Of a stretch of DNA of 64,000 nucleotides, positions 22,821 to 33,500 are shown piece by piece (positions within the stretch are counted from its first letter, which is position 1; each line of letters opens with the position of its first letter). The notes under the pieces were generated by a model. That model saw only the letters and a program-made list of their open reading frames with translations, did no database searches and had not been told where the DNA came from. Where the stretch lies: assembly GCA_947561715.1 (NCBI GenBank), contig OX387198.1, positions 12,834,001-12,898,000 of the forward strand, in the 5' to 3' direction. Source of the DNA: Ascidia mentula (taxonomy: Eukaryota > Chordata > Ascidiacea > Phlebobranchia > Ascidiidae). The position numbers and the translations under genes are program-made.

Positions 22821-24855
22821 TTTGCTGATTCAGTGTGACTTGGTTTATTAAGATTCCAATAGGAACGATGTTCAGTAGTTTAAGGGTTTAGACACCCATG
22901 TTGAAAAGCAAATTTACTCAGAATTTGCGCTAGTTGCAACCAAAGCTTTATTAATAGAAGAAAAGTATTTTAATCATTTCAAATCTTAGATAAAAAATTG
23001 TGATTTTGTCGAACCAATATGAAGAAAATGATATGATAAACTATTCTTGAACATAATCAAAATTTTATCGATATTTAATTGGAACAGATCTGCAAATCAA
23101 ACTGACTGGTTAATGGTGAAAATTTGCTTATGATCAGAGCAAAAAAATTTGCAAATGCATTAACTTAAAAAATTCCAATAATCAATGCATTGTCTGCGCA
23201 ATAAACGTTTGCCAAAATACGTCCTGCCCGCATATTACAAACAAATTTCTTTGGACCTAAATTGTTTTTTTTTAAATCTGGTATGTACTAGCACATATAC
23301 GGTACCTTACCACACTCAATATATGTAAGCTGTCCGGGTTAGCGTTTAATAATAAAAGTTAGTTGATAAGAATTAACAAATAAAAACATTTTCCAACTTT
23401 CACAAGATTATTCAACCTTACGACAAGCGATTCTTAACGTATTAATCTCTAATCTGTAGCCGGATTCGTTAATGACGCTCTAAATGATTAGTCAATCCTA
23501 TTTAATTATTAATTACGTTAATTAAAACGACTATATCCTGCTAACAGTCCCAAGGAAAGGTACATCGCTTAACATCATGTTGGAAATACAGGGCAGTTTA
23601 AAAACCTGCAAAAAAAACATACCCCAGGCTGAAGCAATTGTTTACGTTGCAGCACAACTTGCAGTTATTACTCGCTATGCTTGATTGAATACGGAACTAT
23701 GTTCATTTGAACTTTGACACGAATATGACATATCATCGACAACCAGGAATAATTGTATTTTTAATATCCATTTAAAGTTTTGCTAAAAAATTCACCAAAC
23801 TTACCCGCACCTTTTTGATGATTCGAGTAAAAAAGTACAGATGCACAATTTTCTAGGGAACTTTTATTCAATAAAAGATATCATCTGAAGAGAATTTAAC
23901 ACGGTTTTAGCGAAAACACGGTTATTGTACAGTTCACTAATGTTAAACAAGCTGGTGTACAGTACGTGGATGTCATTGAAATGATCCGTGTTGAAGAAAC
24001 AAATCTTTAATGCTGTTACGCTAGTCTTGGGTTAATTTATTGGCGTCCGAGTATTTTTAAGTATTTCATTTATTTTCCCAAATTAGATCAACACGATAAT
24101 AGATCACATATCCCATATAAATTTCAGGAACAAGAAAAGTGTAGTTAAACTATTGCAGGGATTGTTGATTCCTACCTAATACTTGCAATCCTGATGGCGC
24201 AGACGCGATGAATCCGAAACCATAGGCTTAAAGCTCCCAAATTCTATGAACCGATGGTGCACTATTCACAGAATTTCATAAACACAAAATTTTATTTTTT
24301 GTGTTATGTAATCAATCAATTTTTGTAAAACTGAACTTGTTACGCGCCACCTAACGGTTAATAAATTTGTATCAGCCAAATCACAGTTAAGAATCCTTCA
24401 TAGGTGTATTGCAGTAATTTTTTACAACAAGTCAAAGCGGCGATACATTTTACAAAGAAACACCATTATAGTTTGACGTCATAGCGTGATAACCAAAAAA
24501 ACTAAGCCATTTAAAGCGAATCGTTTGTTTTGGATAGCTTATTCACTGGTTTGGTGCTGGGCGTATCAATTTCGTAAATTTGTTACAGTTTAGTTGTGGT
24601 TACAGGTTGAGCACGAAGTAGTAGCTAAAATGTGCTGAATTTTATCCATTTGCTGGGAAACGACGTTGAATGTCAGATGTTTTTTATTGATAGAGAACCT
24701 TATTAGCCGAAGTCACATTCCACCTGCGCATAAGGGTCAAGTTATAGTTTGTCGATCGGAACCTATGGTCCATCGTAAACCACCAGCGACAGAACATGTT
24801 ATAAAGTAAAAAGGTCATTCATATGTTAGTTCATTTGGAAGGGACTATAACTATT
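22821..24855. other. Upstream region of the MSK gene
   Basis: Very AT-rich and without a credible open frame. It should contain the MSK promoter, because the first coding exon starts at 22820. A palindromic CRE-type TGACGTCA lies at 24474-24481, about 1.65 kb upstream of the start codon, too far to assign with confidence. No other motif stands out. Confidence 0.5.
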
Positions 24856-25106
24856 GTTGGCGATCAGTGTCATAATTCGTCATATTGTACGCGTATCTTA
24901 GATAACGTGCGTGAGCCGTATTAACGAACTTGCACGTTATTTAATGCCTGGCCAATAGCAGTGTCAAAATCCGAATAAGAGCGACATCAAGTGGAATAAC
25001 AAGGTACGCGCGCGTTAATAAGCAGCACGTTCGCTATTAGTGTACATGCACCTTAATAGGATACATTTCATGGCCAACCGTGTCATAAGTTACTTGGTTG
25101 TTAGAC

Positions 25107-25407
25107 CAGTCCGCAATTATTTTTTGGCGAGGCGGACAAAAAATATTCCTAATGTCTGGCGACCACAACAGGAACTTGCAACGTGAGGTTTTACTGCAAT
25201 CAACCCTGCCTTTGGCAAACTCAACACAATTAAATTACGACGTATTAAGCCTTAAATCCCTAGTTTGATGATATTGGGCAGTTAAATTACACATATCTTT
25301 TATGAAGCGGTTAGGCTATGTGAGATTTACTCACCAAAAACACCATATTTTTGTCATCAAATCAAATGCAGCTTTGGCCCGGCTGTGCTAAAGGTTGCCC
25401 ATTCCTG
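25107..25407. mobile_element. Possible hAT-like insertion inside the foldback core
   Basis: The right end, read inward on the minus strand, is CAGGAATGGGCAACCTTTAG, a classic hAT-type terminus, and the left side begins with CAGTCCGC. The flanking 8-mers do not match well, so the left limit is uncertain. It is non-coding. Confidence 0.35.
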
Positions 25408-25618
25408 GTTTAATCTATAAGGGTAAATTACCAATAATAGTCTTCTTTAGCACATGTTAAGTTGGCATTTTACAAAGTTTTGCATATTTACCTCGCAGTT
25501 TGATTGTGTTAAGTTTGCCAAAAGGAGAGTTGATTGCAGTTAAACTCACGTTGCAGGTTCTCTTTAGGGTTGGGAGACAACAAAGCAAACGGTGCGAACT
25601 GCACATATTCACTAGAAT

Positions 25619-26338
25619 CAGCGGTGCACAACCTGCGGCCGTACGGCCGCATGCGGCCGCGGACGCTATTTTTTGCGGCCGTGCACATTTATATCAAAAT
25701 ATATGCATTGGCGGCCGTCGTTGCTTCTGAAACTTGTTTTTCTAGCGGTCTCAAGAGTTAGGCTTTTAATTAGGACCATTTCCATTTCCGCGTTGTACAC
25801 ATTCGTTCGCTGTAGCGAGTAGTAACTGTTGTAGCCACCGCACTCGAGACAAAGCGAAACAATAGGGATGGTGACGTCATAACACATTGATAGCATATCG
25901 GTGAATTGTCATGAACGCATGTGCAGTAATGCAGTTGTCGAAAAGCTAAACAGCGGAATCGCTCAGTCATGTCGCTGAAACGCAAAAGGTTGTTAAAAAA
26001 AAGAGAAAAGGGCGTTTAATCCCAAATGGGAAGTGGATTATTTTATGATGGAGACGTGAACCTAGCTTGCAAGGACAAGGCAGCCATTGAATAATTCGAC
26101 ATTTCATTACATTGTATACAATATTTTATAATATACGTAATTTGGAAAATGTAGATAATAAATAGTGTACATTTTTCAGGTATGGAATCATTTCCATTCC
26201 TTTCTAATATTGCTCACGTCAACCTGTCGTAATTATCAGGGGTATATCGTTGAAAAAGCAGTATATTCAGTGGCGGCCGCTAGCACACAGTGGTGTGTGT
26301 GTTGCGGCCGGCAATAGTAAAAAGGTTGTGCACCCCTG
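25619..26338. mobile_element. Non-autonomous hAT-like element nested in the foldback
   Basis: A 720-bp element with terminal inverted repeats: CAGCGGTGCACAACCT on the left and, read inward from the right, CAGGGGTGCACAACCT. The flanks are CACTAGAAT on the left and CACTAGAT on the right, an 8-bp hAT-type target duplication with one extra base. The subterminal DNA is rich in GCGGCCG palindromes. No transposase frame remains. It interrupts the core of the 24856-26781 foldback, so it inserted later. Confidence 0.72.
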
Positions 26339-26781
26339 CACTAGATGGATACATGAGTGATATTCGCAGAAGTGAAAGCAGAAAACAAGAGCATATCGAC
26401 GCCCATAAGCTGTGACTTGAAGCTAACTATTTGTTTTTTGAAATGAAAAAAGTACGATGACAATAAAAGTAATTTTACCTATGATTATGACACTATCGGC
26501 CAACTTAACATGCGCGCACGTTACTATTACGAGCACGTTGATAAGTTGAATGTTCGTTAATTAGGTACGCATACATGAGTTTGATTTTTGAATCGGTTGG
26601 CCATAGCGAACGTGCTGCTTATTAACGCGCGCGAACCTTATTATTCCACATGATGTCGCTCTTATTCGGACTTTGACACTGTTGACCAGGCTTTAAATAA
26701 CGTGCACGTTCGTTAATGAGGCACACGCACGTTATCTAAGGTACTCGTACAATGTGACGATTTATGACACCTATGGCCAAC

Positions 26782-27654
26782 CATATAGCCTATAACACCT
26801 TACTAGTGGTCGTTGGAGTAAATCCCAGCAATAATGAGCAGTTTTTGTGCCACTCTGGCGAAGCACCGACTTTCTACTTCGTAAATTCTTAATACGCAAT
26901 TTGTAATTCCGACCACCGTACTTTTCAAGCTGTCTCTATCACACAAAACCGAACAAATCCTTCAAACATGCATGAACCGGGGTAATCCCCATGAGATGGT
27001 CGTAGAGTCTCTTTCAAGAATCAATTCATCACTCTAGGACTGAAAAAAACAAATAGGCATATTTGTACACATTGGAAGTAATCAAATGTTGAGCCACCGA
27101 AAACATTATCAAACACTTTGCATAGTTTCTTTGTTCCCTTTCAAGGTTAGGTGATCACCGGTGCGTAGAACGATTCTCTATTTGCCAAGTCATGCGTTGC
27201 GTTGAACCGGTTGAGAACGTCGGTACGGTTTCTTTCATGAATTTGTGAGTCAATGGATGTTTCTAAAAATGTAAATCGTGGCGTTTACTTGTTTTGCCTT
27301 GCGCTTAATGTTATTTTTTTGCAAATGTATTCGTTGGGACTATCCTGTTTCAAAGTAAAGGATGTTCATTCAGAAAAATACATTGGCGTTATGGCGTGGA
27401 TGGAGTTCTTCAATAAAACAGGTGTAGCACAGATTGCAGAGTAAATTTAGTTTAGTGAACCTCCTGTTTACAACATTTATATTGTTGTCATATAAATAGC
27501 TATACATTTTCGTAATCAGCTTTTTGAATTGTAGTTTACTTGCTGTTATGATTAATAGTGAATGTTTTCTTAAAGGCATATGTACATTTTCAAAATAGGT
27601 AAAAGAAGTTGTTGTGTTACAACTGTATAAATTTGTAAAATACGGAAAACTAAA
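26782..27654. other. Region upstream of PLAA
   Basis: No convincing gene. A 63-codon open frame at 27253-27444 is short, unlike any family I know, and most likely chance. The last ~60 bp before the PLAA start carry AAAATAG|GTAAAAG, which could act as a weak splice acceptor; the rest looks like promoter and 5' UTR. Confidence 0.45.
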
Positions 27655-30210
27655 ATGTCAGGCGGCAACCACTTCAAATATTCATCGACCATACGAGGCC
27701 ATGAAGCCGATGTCCGAGATTTATGTCAAAGCAACATCACCTATGGCCAGTTGTTAACAAGCTCCCGGGATATGACATCCAAACTGTGGAGAAAGGTAAA
27801 CAACACTGATTATGAGCAAGTTCAAAGCTACAGTGGACACAAAAGTTTTGTATCAAGTGTAGTATTTCTTGAACCTACTGAAAAATACCCGGAGGGCTTG
27901 GTTATCACTGGAAGCAATGACCACAAAATCCTAGTGTTCAATGCAAAATCAGCAGATGTTGTAGCATGTCTTACAGGCCATTCCAATACAGTCTGTTCTT
28001 TGTTTTGTGAATCGGGAACACTGCTTAGTTCTTCATGGGACAAAACTGCCAAGAGTTGGGATCTTGCTTCTTTGGAATTAGCAAACACGAAATGCCAGCT
28101 TACTTTGTCTGGCCATAATGCTGCTGTGTGGGGTGCTATTGAAATGCCAAGAAAAGACAGTCTAATTGTAACAGCATCAGCCGACCGAACAGTAAAACTT
28201 TGGAAATCTGGACATTGTGTTTTTACGTTAACTGACCACACAGATTGTGTGAGGGCACTGGCAGCAATTTCCAGTGATGAATTTCTGTCTTGTTCAAATG
28301 ACACCACTGTCAGAAGATGGTCAGTTGAAGGAAGCTGCTTGCAAACTTATTATGGGCACAGAAGCTTTGTTTACTCTGTTGTTGTGTCACCTGATGGGTC
28401 AGAGTTTCTGACAGCGGGCGAAGATCGAACTATGAGACTATGGAAAATATCGGGAAGTCATCCAAGTCAAACCATTTCAACACCCGCAACAAGTGTTTGG
28501 AAAGCTATTTACACAAACAATGATGACATTGCCGGAGCCTGTAGTGATGCCACAGTCCGAATTTTCACTCGATCCAGTGAGAGGGTGGCTGACCCTGCAA
28601 CTAAGGTGGCCTTTGAGGAGGAACTGGCAGCCTCACAAATCCCAGCCACTGCAAGCAATATGCAAAGTGACATTGATATGGATGCTTTGCCTGGCTCTGA
28701 AGCTCTGCAGACTCCTGGAAACAAGGATGGCCAAACCAAACTTATACGCAACGACAATGGAGATGTTGAAGTCTTTCAATGGAACATGGCAGATGGTGAA
28801 TGGATGAAAGTAGGGAACATGATTGGAACAGGTGAATCTCAGAAGAAGACAAATTACAAGGGAAAAGATTATGACTATGTTTTCACAATTGACATAGCAG
28901 AAGGAAAACCCCCTTTAAACCTTCCATACAACATAACAGAAGATCCCTGGGTGGCCGCACAAAGGTTTATTGATGAAGAAGATCTGAGTCAAAGCTTTCT
29001 AGAAACTATTGCAAACTTTATTATAGAAAATGCTGATGTTTCTTTGAATTCCAGCAACTCCAGTGCTCAGTATGAAGACCCATTTACTGGAGGTGGTCGC
29101 TATGTCCCTGAATCTGGAGGAGACCAAGTAAATGGTGCTAACACAGATCCATACACTGGAGGTGGACGTTATATTCCTGGTAGCAACAGTTCAAACAGCA
29201 GTGGCATGCCAAAGGCTGATCCATTCACAGGGGGAGGGCGTTACATACCTGGCACATCAAATGGTGATGCTGGCTCTTCTGGCAAAACAAAGAGAAATGA
29301 CCCGATGGTAAATCCATCTCGCTATGTACCTGGATCTGATGCTATGGATGTGGACAAACCTGTGGAGGTTAATTTTGCTCCGGCAAATGCAAACAGTTTT
29401 TACCCGAAGACTAGTTTCATTTTGTTTGAATCAGCCAATGTAAATGCGATGCTGGGAAAGCTTAAAGACTTGATTGACTCTGTTGGTTGCTCTGCAAGTG
29501 TAGAATCTTTGGCAACTCTGATAAACGACAAAGAACCAGATGCCAATCTTATAGAACATTTGTGGGCTTTGTTGAATGAAGACAAGAAGTCAATATTTCC
29601 GGCTCTGGACCTGCTGAGACTTGCCCTTGTGCGATGCCCAACTGTTGGCACGCTGGTGTGCAATGCAAAGGCTGAGACACTACTTACCATGCTCTTAAAG
29701 CTTTTAAACCAACCAAAGTTAGAAGCTGTTCACCTTAATAGACTTTTAGCTGTCAGAATCCTTTGTAATCTTGTTCTCACAGATGAAGGAGTTGCATTTT
29801 TGATTGCAGGTCATGAGAGTATTCTCACAGCTGTTAGCTCCAATGAATTCCTCAATGATACTTCTGCTGCTGGAGACAAAAACATTCAAGTTGCTGCTGC
29901 TACTTTATTCATCAACTATGCTGTTCTTGTTACTAGACAAAATCCTGCTGCTGTGGCTGAACATTGCCAGACAGTTCACTTGTTTGCTGTCACCCCGTTG
30001 CTAAAATGCCTTGAAGCTCATGGCAGTGTGACACCTGAAGCTAGCTTCCGTTACTTAGTTGCTTTGGGAACATTACTGGCAGATAACGAAGTTGCCCAAA
30101 CTATTGCTCGGTCTATGGAGGCAAAAAATGTTGTTACTCATATGAGAAAGTACCATGGCTCTGTGGACAAAGTGTTACAGTGTACCACACACTTGCTGCT
30201 TACTTTGTAA
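27655..30210 (+). CDS. PLAA: Phospholipase A2-activating protein (ubiquitin/p97 adaptor), intronless
   Basis: One uninterrupted 851-codon frame. Residues 1-310 form WD40 repeats (for example GHKSFVSSV, LWKISGS). About 355-465 is the PFU ubiquitin-binding domain (VFQWNMADGEWMKVG, FTIDIAEGKPPLNLPYN). Residues 474-560 carry four copies of a D-P-[FYM]-x-x-x-x-R-Y-[VI]-P motif (three read GGGRY, the last NPSRY). About 575-851 is the PUL domain, an ARM-like fold that binds p97/VCP (Cdc48). Family role: the Doa1/PLAA adaptor recognises ubiquitinated clients and works with p97 in ubiquitin recycling and in turnover of mitochondrial, endosomal and stalled-translation substrates. Length fits the family (human about 795). 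Odd: every neighbouring gene has 7 to 17 exons while this one has none, which suggests a retrocopy that replaced the parent or wholesale intron loss. ATG at 27655 is chosen because it gives the normal PLAA N-terminus. Confidence 0.96.
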   Translation: MSGGNHFKYSSTIRGHEADVRDLCQSNITYGQLLTSSRDMTSKLWRKVNNTDYEQVQSYSGHKSFVSSVVFLEPTEKYPEGLVITGSNDHKILVFNAKSADVVACLTGHSNTVCSLFCESGTLLSSSWDKTAKSWDLASLELANTKCQLTLSGHNAAVWGAIEMPRKDSLIVTASADRTVKLWKSGHCVFTLTDHTDCVRALAAISSDEFLSCSNDTTVRRWSVEGSCLQTYYGHRSFVYSVVVSPDGSEFLTAGEDRTMRLWKISGSHPSQTISTPATSVWKAIYTNNDDIAGACSDATVRIFTRSSERVADPATKVAFEEELAASQIPATASNMQSDIDMDALPGSEALQTPGNKDGQTKLIRNDNGDVEVFQWNMADGEWMKVGNMIGTGESQKKTNYKGKDYDYVFTIDIAEGKPPLNLPYNITEDPWVAAQRFIDEEDLSQSFLETIANFIIENADVSLNSSNSSAQYEDPFTGGGRYVPESGGDQVNGANTDPYTGGGRYIPGSNSSNSSGMPKADPFTGGGRYIPGTSNGDAGSSGKTKRNDPMVNPSRYVPGSDAMDVDKPVEVNFAPANANSFYPKTSFILFESANVNAMLGKLKDLIDSVGCSASVESLATLINDKEPDANLIEHLWALLNEDKKSIFPALDLLRLALVRCPTVGTLVCNAKAETLLTMLLKLLNQPKLEAVHLNRLLAVRILCNLVLTDEGVAFLIAGHESILTAVSSNEFLNDTSAAGDKNIQVAAATLFINYAVLVTRQNPAAVAEHCQTVHLFAVTPLLKCLEAHGSVTPEASFRYLVALGTLLADNEVAQTIARSMEAKNVVTHMRKYHGSVDKVLQCTTHLLLTL

Positions 30211-30523
30211 AGGATTAAATGCTATTTGTGGAAAAAAATATGTATGTTTTAGAAGTTGTTGAAGATATTTATTTTGCTACCAAAAATACCTGGAGTTGTT
30301 TTCAGAATTTAAATTAAACTTATTTAATAATTTCAGTATTTATACAATATGAACCTGATGTATTTACATGCTTCAACTGCTCAATATGACTGTGTGTATT
30401 TTTTTGTGTATTGATGTAGGCTAAACAGTTCATTTGCTCGTAAAACATAGAGAAATTATTTCTTATTTCGCAGAATTGTTCAGTTAAGTACTGTAAAATG
30501 GTTGGAACATAACTTTTTTCACC
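30211..30523 (+). other. Short PLAA-MTO1 spacer
   Basis: 313 bp between the PLAA stop and the MTO1 start. It contains ATTAAA at 30312-30317, a possible PLAA poly(A) signal, and a pyrimidine-rich TTCTTATTTCGCAG ending at 30472, a good splice acceptor about 50 nt before the MTO1 ATG. The acceptor could be used by a 5' UTR intron or by spliced-leader trans-splicing. Confidence 0.45.
30498..30512 (+). promoter_or_regulatory. Five-codon upstream ORF before MTO1 copy A
   Basis: ATG GTT GGA ACA TAA (M-V-G-T-stop) ends 11 nt before the MTO1-A start codon, in the predicted 5' leader downstream of the acceptor at 30472. A minimal upstream frame this close could lower translation of MTO1-A. Copy B has no such frame in the ~20 nt before its ATG. 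Confidence 0.35.
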
Positions 30524-33500
30524 ATGAGTCCTACTCTGGCTATCAGACCAGCTAAAAATGTAACATGGAAAAAGATTTGGTTCTCATGTAAGAGGTTCCT
30601 CCACAAATCTGCAGCAGAACAACTAGAGAGTGTAAAGCAGTACGATGTTGTGGTTGTTGGTGGGGGTCATGCGGGATGTGAAGCAGCTGCTGCCTCGGCA
30701 AGAGTTGGTGCATCCACACTTCTACTCACTCACAAGAAAGCAACCATTGGTAAAATATTTTTTATGGTAAAAATGTTTTGTTTATGAAAATTATACTTTA
30801 GTGTTTCGTATATAGCAAGTTGGAATGCATCAGTCCTCCGGGCATCCTTAAGAAAACATATTTGATAAATAGCCTGTTTAAAAGTAAAATTTCAAGCTAT
30901 CTTAACATTGAAGTTTTGCTGAGTTTAGTTTATTTGTAAGAAAGCTGACAACAATAAAAGACAATTGTGCATAAAACAGGATTTTTTGTGTTGTTACTTA
31001 ATCATTTTTACACATTTTGAAACTTCACAGGGGAAATGTCATGCAACCCATCATTTGGAGGAATAGGGAAAGGGCATCTTATGAGGGAAATTGATGCCCT
31101 TGATGGCATTTGTGGAAAGATTTGTGACATTTCTGGTATTCAATACAGAATCTTGAATCGCAGTAGTGGGCCAGCTGTTTGGGGTCTTAGGGCACAAATT
31201 GATAGAGACTTGTACAAGTATGTTCTTTGTTTAATTTTTTAAACATCTACCACTATCGCTGTTTGGAACAAATGTTGATATGTTGCTTTACCTGCCTTAC
31301 ATAACAAGCTATAAGTTGCAAAAGTTTAAAGAATTCTCAGTCAGGTGACAAAAAAATCTTGTTTTCAAAGACAAAACATGCACAAAGAGATTTTCAGCAC
31401 TCCTAACTTAGAAGTAATGGAATGTTCTGTGGATGATTTAGTTACAGAAAGTCTTGATGTAACAGAGACTGACATAAGTCCGGATGCCAAATGCAAGTAT
31501 GATTACTTCAAATGTATAGTTGCATCTTTTAAAAAACTAAAAGTAATACTTTTCCCTCCATTGGTGCCATGACCATAGGCGCCTAGTCCGGGGGGACGGG
31601 GGGGGCGGTGCCCCCCCAGGTTTTTCCCAAAAAAAACGGGTGGCTATTGCGCGCGTCTGTCCGCACCATGTAACTCGTCGCATTTGTAACGTTCGAAGAA
31701 AAAACACCCAAAAACAATGTGTTTCTTACGCGACGCACACAAAATATGTTGACCTAGTTTCGCTTACGTAACTGACATCGGTTGTTGCAACGTTAGTCTC
31801 GCAGTATGATATGCCAACAGGTACAGGTATTTTTTGGTCGTGTCGTAGACCGATCTCATGCGTTTATTGTTAACGCCGCCCTTTTGGCTAATACGCCTCA
31901 TGCATTGTAATTCAAACACAGTTTTTCGATCCTTGATGACGTCATAGTCACAAATTATGACGTCATAACATAGCCGCCCCCCCCTGGAAAAATGAAAACT
32001 AGGCGCCTATGGCCATGACTGCAGAGTTTTAGGCAAATTTTATTGAGTGTCCTACACATTGTAATGAATTACAGAGAAACCACCAAAACAATTTTTGTGT
32101 TGAATTTTATATATATACCCTTTTTTAGTTATGTTTTTACAGTGAAGTCCTTTTTCTTGTGTGTAAAGTTTGGTGACAGTTTTTTTTTTCCTTTCAGATG
32201 TACTGGAGTTGTTTTGTCAGATGGATCCAAAATAAGTGCAGGGAGTGTAGTTTTAACTGCTGGGACTTTTCTCCGTGGCAGAATTTGTATTGGCTTGGAA
32301 ACCCAAATGGCTGGAAGAGTTGGTGACAAGCCTTCAATCGGCCTTGCAAAGACAATTGAAAACTTGTCTTTCACCATTGGACGCCTTAAGACAGGAACAC
32401 CTCCTAGAATACACAAACACTCTGTAAAGTAAGTTTGAATTTATAACCATTTATTTTGGAAACTCCTATGTGTTTTTTATTATTATTTCCTGATCAAAAA
32501 TAAAGTTTGGGTGCGAAATAAAAAATATTTGTTATCAGGTTTGATGGAATGACACCTTATTTTGGAGACGATCCCTCTCACCCATTTTCATTTGAAAGCG
32601 ACAGAGTTTGGATAGATCCGAAAGATCAATATGTGTGTTACGTGACCTTAACTAAACCTGAACTGAGAAAAAACATTCTAGGTAATTCCTTGAAACAACC
32701 TTTAGGCTTTTTACAGTAATTATTTTAACCAGGAATCCAGATCTGGACAAAATTTTGTTTTTTAGTAAAAAAAGTTCCAAAAAAACCCTTGGCATTTTTT
32801 TAGGTATTATTCAGAATGTAGAGCATCATGTAAAGTAACACAGTGACTGTTGCAATTATGGTTTGCACAAACCACTATTACCCTAAAAAGTATAATTGTA
32901 CTTCCCAAGTAATGTTGTACAATTTTTAATTTCAAGTATTGTTTAGATTCCCTGCATTTAAATAAACATGTGGTGGAGGAAATTAATGGACCCAGATATT
33001 GTCCATCTATTGAGTCCAAGGTTTTGCGCTTCAAAAGCGACCAGTTTCCATGCTGGCTTGAGCCAGAGGGTTTAAATTCTGATGTCTTGTATCTGCAGGT
33101 ATATTAAACACAATGATGATGCTTTATCTTACATGATACAAAAAAGAAAATATTGCAGTGTTTATGTGCAACAAGTTGTTTTTGCAAAGCTGTTTTAATA
33201 TGAATATTTCTAATCTAGTTTTAACTGAACATTCAAATTCATAGAGTGCTCTGTGACATGGTATACCTTAAACAAAACCAAAATATTTTAGACTTCTTAA
33301 ATCTTTTTATTTTATAGGGTTTCAACTGTACAATGCCACTGGAGTATCAGAAGCAAGCTGTTCGATTAATCAAAGGCCTTGAAGAAGCTGAAATTGCGCA
33401 ACCAGGTTATGGAGTGGAATACGACTACATGGACCCAAGGCAAATTGACCAAACTTTAGAAACATACAAAGTTCCCGGCTTGTACTTCGCTGGACAAATC

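Larger units (their letters stand above)
24856..26781. mobile_element. Foldback element with ~180-bp inverted arms
   Basis: The left arm (24856-25036) and right arm (26603-26781) are inverted copies with roughly 89% identity by eye, both starting inward from GTTGGC and ending GCACGTTCGCTAT. Each arm is built of sub-motifs such as TTAGATAACGTGCG, AACGTGCACGTT and GTTAATAAGCAGCACG. Further diverged copies of the GGCC...GTGTCATAA motif lie just inside both arms, so the arms appear to be made of repeated units. The core is occupied by other insertions listed separately. It is non-coding. No clear target duplication is visible. Confidence 0.65.

Noticed and set aside
27253-27444. 63-codon frame upstream of PLAA
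   Set aside because: Hydrophobic and short, with no family resemblance or splice support; most likely chance in AT-rich DNA.
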